From: Verrucomicrobiota bacterium | Lineage (GTDB): Bacteria > Verrucomicrobiota > Verrucomicrobiia > Chthoniobacterales > UBA10450 | NCBI GenBank assembly: GCA_003218615.1 | Contig: QHOD01000243.1 | Coordinates: forward strand, 1-8,405 | Length of the DNA stretch: 8,405 nucleotides | Direction of reading: 5' to 3' | Shown here: positions 1 through 5,940 of the stretch, piece by piece | Layout of the letters: every line of letters begins with the position of its first letter | Position numbering within the stretch: position 1 is the stretch's first letter | Translations under genes and position numbers: made by a program | Notes under the pieces: generated by a model | Seen by the model: only the letters and a program-made list of their open reading frames with translations | What the model was told of the DNA's origin: nothing | Databases searched by the model: none

Positions 1-740
1 TCAATGGGAAATTGGCGAGCGATAATCCCTGGAACGCGTGGACGCTGGAGTGGGCCACTACTTCGCCGCCGCCGCACGAAAATTTTCACGCCCTGCCGCC
101 GATCCGCAGCCGCCGGCCATTGTGGGATATCGCCAATCCTGACCGGCCCGATCCGATTGTGGGCGAGAACAATTCGGCGATCACCATCCCGGACAAAAAC
201 AAGGTGGGCATGCTCACCTTTATTCTTTCCGAAGCCGGGTTCTTCATGACCCTGATCCTGGCTTATTTGTTTTTCTACGTCCACCCGCAACCCGGCCCAA
301 CGCCGAGAGAACTCGACGTCCCGCGGACGCTGATCTTCAGCGTTTGTCTTTTCGCCAGTAGCTTCACTTTCTGGCGATCCGAAATTGCCATGAGTAAACA
401 GTTGCGCAGCTCGATGCTCGGATGGCTCGCCCTAACGATTGTGCTCGGCGGCATCTTTTTGGTTGGTCAGGGAACTGAGTATTGGAAATTGTTTCAGACC
501 GGCGTCGATGTTAGCACCAACCTTTTTTCGACCACATTCTTTACCCTAACCGGTTTTCACGGTCTTCACGTTTTGCTCGGACTGGTCGCGCTCCTGATTT
601 TTCTCTGGCTTGCCTGGCGCGGTGATTTTGCTTCGGGTCGCGAATCTGCGTTCGAAGCCGCGGGTTATTACTGGCATTTCGTCGATGTCGTTTGGGTTTT
701 TGTTCTGCTCACCGTTTACATCCTTCCGCTCCTTCGATGA
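1..740 (+). CDS. ctaE: Cytochrome c oxidase subunit I/III fusion, 3' part (partial at left edge)
   Basis: This is the end of an aa3/caa3-type haem-copper oxidase polypeptide, an inner-membrane enzyme that reduces O2. The frame is open to the left edge (first full codon at 3) and stops with TGA at 738-740. The first ~40 visible residues are the typical C-terminal tail of subunit I (NPWNAWTLEWATTSPPP, then SRRPLWD). With no stop in between, the chain continues into a complete-looking subunit III with about five membrane helices. Its hallmarks are SEAGFF in the first helix, TGFHGLHVLLGL, and YWHFVDVVWVFVLLTVYILP at the end. Fused subunit I/III genes are known, for example caaA of Thermus. No start codon lies in the window: the TTG at 12 is internal to the subunit I tail. 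The next gene overlaps by 4 nt (ATGA). Confidence 0.9.
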   Translation, partial: NGKLASDNPWNAWTLEWATTSPPPHENFHALPPIRSRRPLWDIANPDRPDPIVGENNSAITIPDKNKVGMLTFILSEAGFFMTLILAYLFFYVHPQPGPTPRELDVPRTLIFSVCLFASSFTFWRSEIAMSKQLRSSMLGWLALTIVLGGIFLVGQGTEYWKLFQTGVDVSTNLFSTTFFTLTGFHGLHVLLGLVALLIFLWLAWRGDFASGRESAFEAAGYYWHFVDVVWVFVLLTVYILPLLR

Positions 741-1513
741 CTACTTATCAGTTTCTCACTACTGCCTGGGAATGGAATCCCGTGCTCCTGCTTCTTTGCG
801 CGCTCACTCTGACGGGATATTTTCTCGCCTTTGGGTTACGCGGCCGGCCTGCTTACTTCGTCGGTGGGCTCGTCATATTTCTTGTCGCTCTCGTATCACC
901 GCTGAACGCGCTGGCTGACGGTTATCTTTTCAGCGCGCACATGATCCAGCACATCCTGCTCGTGCTGATCGTTCCCGCTCTCTTGTTGTTAAGTTTGCCC
1001 CGTTCGCTTTCCCTCCCGCGCTCACTTAGAACTTTCACTCATCCGCTCATCGGTTGGGTCGCCGGAGTTGGTGCGATGTGGCTCTGGCACGCGCCCGCAC
1101 TCTGCAACGCGGCGACGACATTGAAAACTGTCTCAGTCGTCCAAACGACCTCACTGCTTCTCATGGGAAGCGTGTTCTGGTGGCAAGTGCTTGCTCCGCG
1201 CGATGCAGACCGGCTTTCACCGCTCGCGGGGATCGCTTACCTGTTTACCGCCTGCATCGCTTGCAGCGTCCTGGGAATTATTCTGACGTTCGCGCCGGTT
1301 TCGATTTGCCCGGCTTACCAACAACCGGTTGATCGGTTGGGAATACTTAATGCCGTCCGCGGCCAGTGGGGCCTAACGACTGAGAGAGATCAGCAAATCG
1401 GCGGGCTGCTGATGTGGGTCCCAATGTGTTTGATTTATGTTACGGCAATCCTGGCCCAGCTCGTTCGTTGGCAGTCGGATTCCGCCGCGCAACCCGAGAA
1501 ATCTCATGCCTGA
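737..1513 (+). CDS. ctaG: Cytochrome c oxidase assembly factor CtaG (caa3 type)
   Basis: This 258-residue polytopic membrane protein is of the caa3_CtaG family, which is needed to assemble active caa3-type oxidase and is thought to act in copper-centre maturation. It is about the usual length and shows roughly seven hydrophobic segments. Family-like motifs are AHMIQH (about residues 67-72, with H68 and H72 as possible metal ligands), MWLWHAP (114-120, with H118) and DQQIGGLLMWVP near the C-terminus (218-229). I chose ATG 737 because it overlaps the stop of the oxidase gene as ATGA. The in-frame ATG at 692 would add 15 polar residues that lie inside the coding region of the upstream gene. The stop overlaps the next gene by 8 nt. 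Family assignment is confident; the copper role is family knowledge. Confidence 0.88.
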   Translation: MTTYQFLTTAWEWNPVLLLLCALTLTGYFLAFGLRGRPAYFVGGLVIFLVALVSPLNALADGYLFSAHMIQHILLVLIVPALLLLSLPRSLSLPRSLRTFTHPLIGWVAGVGAMWLWHAPALCNAATTLKTVSVVQTTSLLLMGSVFWWQVLAPRDADRLSPLAGIAYLFTACIACSVLGIILTFAPVSICPAYQQPVDRLGILNAVRGQWGLTTERDQQIGGLLMWVPMCLIYVTAILAQLVRWQSDSAAQPEKSHA

Positions 1514-1727
1514 CGAAAGATCTAATCCACATCCGGATTGGGAGCCGTTGCCGGACGAACCCCTGCCGCATCCCACCTATTTCCCTGCCGGGCTGGCGAT
1601 GGGAACCGCGTTTCTTTTTTGGGGCTTAATCACTTCGTGGGTCGTTTTGGTTGTCGGGCTTGTCCTCTTCACCGCATCGCTCGCTGGATGGATCACAGAA
1701 ATTCGCTATGAACGAAAACACCGCTGA
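1506..1727 (+). CDS. Small two-helix membrane protein, candidate oxidase accessory subunit (subunit IV-like)
   Basis: This is a 73-residue ORF beginning at an ATG that overlaps the end of ctaG by 8 nt. Residues 1-25 are polar and very proline- and acid-rich (PHPDWEPLPDEPLPHP). Two closely spaced hydrophobic segments follow at about 27-42 and 44-62, and the C-terminal tail (EIRYERKHR) is basic. The layout resembles the small subunit IV proteins (CtaF and relatives) encoded beside bacterial cytochrome oxidases, but I do not recognise a diagnostic motif, so no symbol is given. Its place between ctaG and the Rieske gene, with overlaps on both sides (8 nt and 20 nt), argues that it is a real gene of the respiratory operon. 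It may stabilise the oxidase or an oxidase-bc supercomplex; that is inference. Confidence 0.7.
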   Translation: MPDERSNPHPDWEPLPDEPLPHPTYFPAGLAMGTAFLFWGLITSWVVLVVGLVLFTASLAGWITEIRYERKHR

Positions 1728-2244
1728 CCACTCTTCGCTCGGCATAGAAGCGCCTGAGGAAATCACCCGTCGCCGCTTTTTCGAAAAACTCTCGATTACG
1801 CTCGCCAGCTTTTGCGCCGCCGTTGTCGGAGTCCCACTCATCGGTTTCATCATTGCGCCGTTGTTTCGCAAACCGCCCGCGAAATGGGTAACTCTTGGCA
1901 AAGTTAACGAGTTCCAGATTGGCAAAACAGTCAGCGTTACAGTGATCGACTCCTCGTCGCTTCCCTGGGCTGGGGTTACGGCGAAGAGTGCGATCTGGCT
2001 TCGACGCGAGAGCGAGACCAGCTTTATCGCATTTTCGGCCAACTGTACTCATCTGGGCTGCCCGGTGCGCTGGTTGGAAGGCGCTGAGCTTTTCATATGT
2101 CCCTGCCACGGTGGCGTCTACTATTATGATGGAAGCGTTGCCGCCGGGCCGCCGCCGCTCCCGCTCTTCCGTTACAATGTTCGCGTCGAGAATGGTGAAG
2201 TGAAAATGAACCCGGTCGTGGTTCCCATTACCACGACGTCATGA
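1708..2244 (+). CDS. qcrA: Rieske [2Fe-2S] iron-sulfur protein of a cytochrome bc complex
   Basis: This 178-residue protein takes the first electron from quinol at the Qo site of a bc-type complex and passes it to cytochrome c. The N-terminus has an arginine-rich stretch followed by a hydrophobic anchor (TRRRFFEKL, then about residues 29-52), which fits a Tat-exported, uncleaved membrane anchor. The cluster-binding motifs are complete: CTHLGC at 113-118 (ligands C113 and H115) and CPCHGG at 131-136 (ligands C131 and H134). C118 and C133 can form the usual disulfide. The ATG at 1708 lies inside the small upstream gene (20 nt overlap) and gives a sensible N-terminus; a start at 1651 would add upstream coding sequence in a second frame. 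The stop overlaps the cytochrome b start as ATGA. Confidence 0.92.
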   Translation: MNENTADHSSLGIEAPEEITRRRFFEKLSITLASFCAAVVGVPLIGFIIAPLFRKPPAKWVTLGKVNEFQIGKTVSVTVIDSSSLPWAGVTAKSAIWLRRESETSFIAFSANCTHLGCPVRWLEGAELFICPCHGGVYYYDGSVAAGPPPLPLFRYNVRVENGEVKMNPVVVPITTTS

Positions 2245-3674
2245 AGCAACTCTTCAAGTCGATCTGGGTTTGGCTCGATGACCGGATCGGGATCAGCGTG
2301 TTGCTGAAGCCGATGAAGCACATCGCGCCGCAAGACGCCAAATGGTGGTACGTTTTCGGAACCGCGACCCTGATTGCATTTATCGTGCAAGTGGCGAGCG
2401 GTGTCGCGCTGGCATTTTCTTTTATTCCTTCGTCGTCCCAGGCCTACGAGACGCTTGTCTTCATCACGAACGACGCGCCCTTCGGCAGCTTTCTGCGCGG
2501 ACTCCATTATTACGGTGCTTCGGCCATGGTGCTAATGGTCGGGGCGCATATGGCGCAAACTTTCTTGTTTGGCGCCTACAAATTCCCGCGGGAGATGACC
2601 TGGACCACCGGTGTGCTGTTGCTCGGGTTCACGCTGGCCATGGGATTTACCGGGCAACTGTTGCGCTGGGATCAAACGGCGGCCTGGTCGGTAGTAGTAG
2701 CAGCTGAACAAGCTGGTCGCGTTCCTCTGATCGGCCCTTGGCTGGCGCACTTCATCCTGGGAGGCAACACGATCGGCGGCGCCACCTTAAGTCGCTTTTT
2801 TGCGATCCATGTCTTTGTCCTTCCCGCAGTCATGTTCGGCTTTATCGGCCTGCACCTCTGGCTCGTCTTGCGCCACGGTATTTCGGAGCCGCCGACTGCC
2901 GGCAAACCGGTCAACCCTGAGACCTATCGCAGGGAGTATGACGAACTACTCAAAAAAAGCGGCCGACCGTTTTGGCCCGACCTGGCATGGCGCGACGTTA
3001 TTGTTTGCACTGGGCTGATTGTGGCCATCGCGCTGCTTGCGCATTTCATCGGGCCGCCCGCGCTCGACAAACCTCCTGATCCGAGCGTGCTCGACGCCGA
3101 TCCGCGTCCCGACTGGTATCTCCTTTGGTACTTTGCGCTGCTCGCGTTGATCCCAAACAGAATTGAGGGCTACTTCATGATTCTCGGGCCAGTTCTTATT
3201 GGCCTGCTGCTGCTAATTATTCCCGTCCTAAATCATAAAGGAGAACGCGCCGCATCACGGCGCCCATGGGCTATCGCAGTGGTGTGTTTATCGGTGATTA
3301 TGATTGGCTCGCTCTGGATCGAAGGACAGCAATCGCCATGGTCGCCAAATTTCCAAGCATTGCCGCTGACCGAAAAAGTGATCGGGGCAACGAGCGGACC
3401 AGTCTTCGAGGGCGCACTGCTTTTTCACGACAAAGCCTGTCTCAATTGTCATCTCATCCAGGGTCATGGCGGTCGACGCGGGCCCGACCTCACCTACATC
3501 GCGGATAAATTGACGCACGACAACATGGTGATCCGAATTGTTAACGGTGGGAACAACATGCCGGCGTTCGGCAGTTCCCTTAAACCGCAGGAGCTTGACG
3601 CGTTAGTGGCTTTCCTGGAATCGTGTAAACGTCCAATTCGACCGCAAGATCAAGGTCCAATGGCACGCAAGTAA
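2241..3674 (+). CDS. qcrB: Cytochrome b (b6 + subunit IV) fused to a C-terminal cytochrome c domain
   Basis: This 477-residue quinol-oxidising subunit is the partner of the adjacent Rieske protein. The cytochrome b6-like part spans about residues 30-215, and the b-haem ligands are H89/H103 and H190/H205. The second pair is 15 residues apart, the b6f-type spacing, rather than the 14 of mitochondrial-type cytochrome b. The subunit IV part follows at about 245-360 and contains PDWY at 290-293, the Qo-site motif (PEWY in many homologues). The C-terminal domain (about 385-460) is a monohaem cytochrome c with CLNCH at 400-404 and a likely axial methionine, M440, in NNMPAF. V38 occupies the place where b6f and Bacillus-type proteins have the cysteine that binds the extra haem c. 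The fused cytochrome c removes the need for a separate c1-type subunit. The gene closes the overlapping operon. Confidence 0.92.
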   Translation: MKQLFKSIWVWLDDRIGISVLLKPMKHIAPQDAKWWYVFGTATLIAFIVQVASGVALAFSFIPSSSQAYETLVFITNDAPFGSFLRGLHYYGASAMVLMVGAHMAQTFLFGAYKFPREMTWTTGVLLLGFTLAMGFTGQLLRWDQTAAWSVVVAAEQAGRVPLIGPWLAHFILGGNTIGGATLSRFFAIHVFVLPAVMFGFIGLHLWLVLRHGISEPPTAGKPVNPETYRREYDELLKKSGRPFWPDLAWRDVIVCTGLIVAIALLAHFIGPPALDKPPDPSVLDADPRPDWYLLWYFALLALIPNRIEGYFMILGPVLIGLLLLIIPVLNHKGERAASRRPWAIAVVCLSVIMIGSLWIEGQQSPWSPNFQALPLTEKVIGATSGPVFEGALLFHDKACLNCHLIQGHGGRRGPDLTYIADKLTHDNMVIRIVNGGNNMPAFGSSLKPQELDALVAFLESCKRPIRPQDQGPMARK

Positions 3675-3698
3675 GTCTTTCAACGATGGCCGTATCCC

Positions 3699-3769
3699 GG
3701 TTTTGCGCTTTACCGCGCGAGGGAAAACGATAATAATGAAATTGGCTGCTTTAGGGGGGACTAAACGAC
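3699..3769 (+). promoter_or_regulatory. Conserved leader upstream of the fdhB-side operon (candidate promoter/regulatory region)
   Basis: This is non-coding sequence between the cytochrome b stop (3672-3674) and the ATG at 3770. It is shared with the leader of fdhA. Blocks identical in both copies are TTGCGCTTTAC, AAAACGATAA, TGAAATTGGCTGCTT and GACTAAACG. A sigma-70-like reading (TTGCGC, then GATAAT) has a 20-nt spacer, longer than ideal, so no exact promoter can be assigned. A strong purine-rich ribosome binding site (AGGGGGGA, 3753-3760) precedes the ATG. The regulatory role is inferred from conservation only. Confidence 0.4.
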
Positions 3770-3879
3770 ATGAGGTCGCTCACTGCGCTGCTCTTGAAAT
3801 GGCCGCTCGTTAGGCAAATTCGAGAGCGCAGAGACGGCACCGGTCTCGAGTCGATGTCGGACAAAACGCGAGCGATGCA
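3699..3879 (+). repeat. Imperfect direct repeat, copy 1 (leader plus first 36 codons of an fdhA-like ORF)
   Basis: This segment matches 6832-7011 in the same orientation. By eye, the non-coding part (3699-3769) differs at about 10 positions plus one single-base gap out of 71, roughly 85% identical. The coding part (first 36 codons) differs at about 24 of 108 positions, roughly 78%. Similarity ends abruptly after the ATG codon at 3875-3877. The longest shared run in the leader is the 15-mer TGAAATTGGCTGCTT (3737-3751). No terminal inverted repeats or transposase are seen, so this looks like an old segmental duplication or the scar of a rearranged formate dehydrogenase operon, not a mobile element. 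Confidence 0.85.
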
Positions 3880-3952
3880 ACCGTCGGCGGGTGCGCCTTG
3901 TGCCAGAGCTGGTGGTGGTCACGGCCTGGAAGGAAAGATCGACAATCGATGA
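3770..3952 (+). CDS. 60-residue ORF duplicating the N-terminus of FdhA; remnant or small coupled protein
   Basis: Residues 1-36 match the N-terminus of the downstream formate dehydrogenase catalytic subunit at 30 of 36 positions; shared segments include KWPL, RQIRER, DGTGLE and MSDKTRAM. After residue 36 the similarity stops. The last 24 residues are Gly/Ala-rich, lack the cysteine cluster motif that follows in the full protein, and resemble nothing I know. Among the differing codons, 11 are synonymous and 6 replace the residue, which suggests that the two copies diverged under protein-level constraint. The ORF has its own Shine-Dalgarno site and its TGA overlaps the fdhB ATG (ATGA), so translation of it could feed into fdhB. 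It may be the leftover of a deleted first fdhA copy or a retained leader peptide; the sequence cannot decide. Confidence 0.5.
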   Translation: MRSLTALLLKWPLVRQIRERRDGTGLESMSDKTRAMQPSAGAPCARAGGGHGLEGKIDNR

Positions 3953-4809
3953 TCGGCGAAGGACTCCAGAGCACGAATCAGCGAAGACATTCCTTCGTGC
4001 AAGATCACGTCGAAGTGGGATTCTTCACCGATCCATCTGTTTGCATCGGCTGTAAGGCTTGCGAAGTCGCGTGCAAAGAATGGAACCAGGTGCCGGATGA
4101 CGGCTTCATTTGGTCGGGAAATTCTTATGATAACACCGGCCATCTCGGCGCATCGACCTGGCGACATGTAATGTTTCTGGAACAGGACCGTGCGAAAGGA
4201 AATCAAATCGCCGGTCCGATGTCGTTAGACCAAGATCCGTTCCGGTGGATTTTTTTGTCTGACGTCTGTAAGCATTGCGAAGACGCGGGCTGTCTGGAGG
4301 CGTGTCCGACCGGATCGATCGTGCGCACTGAAGTTGGCTCGGTACTCGTGCAGAACGACGTTTGTAATGGTTGCGGTTATTGCGTCGTGTCATGTCCGTT
4401 CGGAGTGATCGATCGCCGGCCGGAGCCGCTTCCCGATGCCGGCGGAGCATTTAAGTGCACGTTTTGTTACGATCGACAAAAGAGCGGACTCGTCCCGGCC
4501 TGCGCAAAGGTTTGTCCAACCGAATCGATCGTCTTCGGCCGGCTCGATGATTTGCGCGCACGTGCTTCGGAACGCGTGCAGCAATTACAAAAAAGCGGTT
4601 ACACGGACGCGCAGCTTTACGATCCGACGGAAACTTCGGTACGCGGCATTCATGCATTCTTTTTGATTCTCGGTGAACCGGAAGCCTACGGACTTCCACC
4701 TAAACCGCAGATTCCAACAATTTACCTAAAGTCGGCGTGGACTGCGGCGTTCGCGACCGCGATCGCATCAATCATCGCAACACTGGTGGCATTCGCATTT
4801 TTTTCATGA
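3949..4809 (+). CDS. fdhB: Formate dehydrogenase iron-sulfur (beta) subunit, four [4Fe-4S] clusters
   Basis: This 286-residue electron-transfer subunit links the catalytic subunit to the membrane subunit. Four ferredoxin-type cysteine sets are visible: C32-C35-C38-C42, C107-C110-C115-C119, C139-C142-C145-C149 and C170-C173-C185-C189. That number and order match FdnH/FdoH-type beta subunits. The last ~22 residues (264-285) form one hydrophobic helix after a polar linker, also as in FdnH, and should anchor it in the membrane. I chose ATG 3949, which overlaps the preceding short ORF by 4 nt; an in-frame ATG at 3898 would add 17 Trp/Arg-rich residues with no family resemblance. No Tat signal is present. 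The stop overlaps the next gene by 4 nt. Related beta subunits serve DMSO and polysulfide reductases, but the nearby fdhA fixes the assignment. Confidence 0.88.
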   Translation: MIGEGLQSTNQRRHSFVQDHVEVGFFTDPSVCIGCKACEVACKEWNQVPDDGFIWSGNSYDNTGHLGASTWRHVMFLEQDRAKGNQIAGPMSLDQDPFRWIFLSDVCKHCEDAGCLEACPTGSIVRTEVGSVLVQNDVCNGCGYCVVSCPFGVIDRRPEPLPDAGGAFKCTFCYDRQKSGLVPACAKVCPTESIVFGRLDDLRARASERVQQLQKSGYTDAQLYDPTETSVRGIHAFFLILGEPEAYGLPPKPQIPTIYLKSAWTAAFATAIASIIATLVAFAFFS

Positions 4810-5795
4810 CGAGTAACTCGCCATCCGAAAAGCGACTGGAAGAATTACGCGAGCAAGCTTGGAAGGAGGGCGTCGTTCCGGGCAAAGGCGTGGATGTTGC
4901 CGGCGGCCCGATTCCCCGCAAGCCCGGCTACTACGGTCAGCCCGTCGTCAGACCGCCGGTCTGGACCTGGGAAATTCCGCTCTACTTTTTTTTCGGTGGA
5001 ATGGCCGGGATGTCCGCGGTAATCGCAAGCGGCGCTGTTATCTTTCACCATGTCGATCTTGCGCGCATGGCCATGTGGATTGCGTCCATAGCTGGAGCGA
5101 TTCTTTCACCTGTTCTTCTGATCATGGATCTTGGCCGCCCGCACCTCTTCCTCAACATGCTGCGCGTTTTTAAACACCGATCAGCCATGTCGATGGGTGC
5201 CTGGATTCTCAGCGCATTCGGCGCCTGCGCCGTGCCGGGGTTGATCACGCTCGAATTGCACGCGCATCAGATCTTCTCTGGCACCCTCGATCAACTCCTG
5301 CGGTTCGCTGCTGGCATCTTCATTTTTGGTGCGGCAATTTTTGGAACTTTGCTCGCGACTTACACTGGCGTGCTGATCGGAGTCACCGCGATTCCCGCGT
5401 GGTTTTTGCATCGCACCCTACTGCCGATTCATTTTGGAACCGCGGGATTAGGATCCGCCGCTGCTCTGTTGGAATTGCTCGGCCATCGAATCCCCGCGCT
5501 CAACTTCATCGGGTTTTATGCGGCAAGCGTTGAGTCAGCGCTCCTGATCTGGCTCAGTATCGATAAACATGGGGTTGCTGATCGCGCGATACACGAACAT
5601 GGCTCGGGCTGGCTTATTCGGATTGGCGAAATTTTGACTGGGCCACTCGCACTTGTTCTCCGGTTTTTGGGCTTGGTCCCGTTTGCAGCGGTCTCGTTTT
5701 TAATTGGCGCTCTAGTAAGCCGCATTGGCTGGATCGCGGTGGGCAAAGTCTCCGGCTCCGATCCGGAAGCAGTCTTTGCCGCGGAACGCTACTAG
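4806..5795 (+). CDS. nrfD: NrfD/PsrC-type membrane subunit of formate dehydrogenase (quinone-reactive)
   Basis: This 329-residue polytopic membrane protein has a polar N-terminal extension of about 52 residues, then roughly eight hydrophobic segments between 57 and 312. The NrfD-family signature is clear: DLGRPHLFLNMLRVF (108-122) followed by RSAMSMGAW (125-133). NrfD/PsrC proteins are haem-free quinone-binding anchors that pair with a four-cluster beta subunit. Here the protein replaces the dihaem cytochrome b (FdnI) of E. coli formate dehydrogenase-N and should pass electrons from FdhB to the quinone pool. The ATG at 4806 overlaps the fdhB stop (ATGA); an earlier in-frame start at 4737 would lie within fdhB. 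A hairpin follows the TAG stop at once. Coupling to proton translocation is possible in this family but cannot be read from the sequence. Confidence 0.87.
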   Translation: MTSNSPSEKRLEELREQAWKEGVVPGKGVDVAGGPIPRKPGYYGQPVVRPPVWTWEIPLYFFFGGMAGMSAVIASGAVIFHHVDLARMAMWIASIAGAILSPVLLIMDLGRPHLFLNMLRVFKHRSAMSMGAWILSAFGACAVPGLITLELHAHQIFSGTLDQLLRFAAGIFIFGAAIFGTLLATYTGVLIGVTAIPAWFLHRTLLPIHFGTAGLGSAAALLELLGHRIPALNFIGFYAASVESALLIWLSIDKHGVADRAIHEHGSGWLIRIGEILTGPLALVLRFLGLVPFAAVSFLIGALVSRIGWIAVGKVSGSDPEAVFAAERY

Positions 5796-5824
5796 CCGCA
5801 GTCGCTCGCTGCGGTTCTGTTTCC
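5794..5824 (+). terminator. Candidate transcription terminator after nrfD
   Basis: An inverted repeat, CCGCAG (5796-5801) with CTGCGG (5809-5814) around a 7-nt loop, starts at the nrfD stop codon and can extend by A-T and G-T pairs to 8 bp. A weakly T-rich stretch (TTCTGTTTCCC) follows. The stem is short and the T tract imperfect, so termination may be partial. It would separate fdhB-nrfD from the downstream secreted-protein gene. Confidence 0.4.
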
Positions 5825-5852
5825 CTTACCAGTTCTTACCTGTCATTCAAAA

Positions 5853-5871
5853 GAGGGAGCGAGCATCCCTC
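5853..5871. other. Short inverted repeat in the nrfD to Gly-rich gene spacer
   Basis: GAGGGA (5853-5858) and TCCCTC (5866-5871) are perfect complements around a 7-nt loop. They lie in the 145-nt spacer, about 70 nt before the next start codon. It could be an operator or an RNA hairpin in the 5' leader of the following gene; a 6-bp repeat can also occur by chance. Confidence 0.25.
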
Positions 5872-5940
5872 AAACGTGGCACCTCAAAATCCCGCGGACG
5901 CGCAATGGCAACAACATGCGGCTCGCGCGAGCGTACTGCT

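Noticed and set aside
1626..2109. Two 138-residue minus-strand open frames over the Rieske gene
   Set aside because: Shadows of a gene with complete Rieske motifs; no recognisable protein features.
3699..3769. Sigma-54 type promoter in the leader
   Set aside because: No GG and GC pair at the required spacing is present in both copies.
3880..3948. Tail of the short ORF as the original C-terminus of a deleted fdhA
   Set aside because: None of the three frames here gives a convincing match to a formate dehydrogenase C-terminus that I can recall, so the origin is left open.
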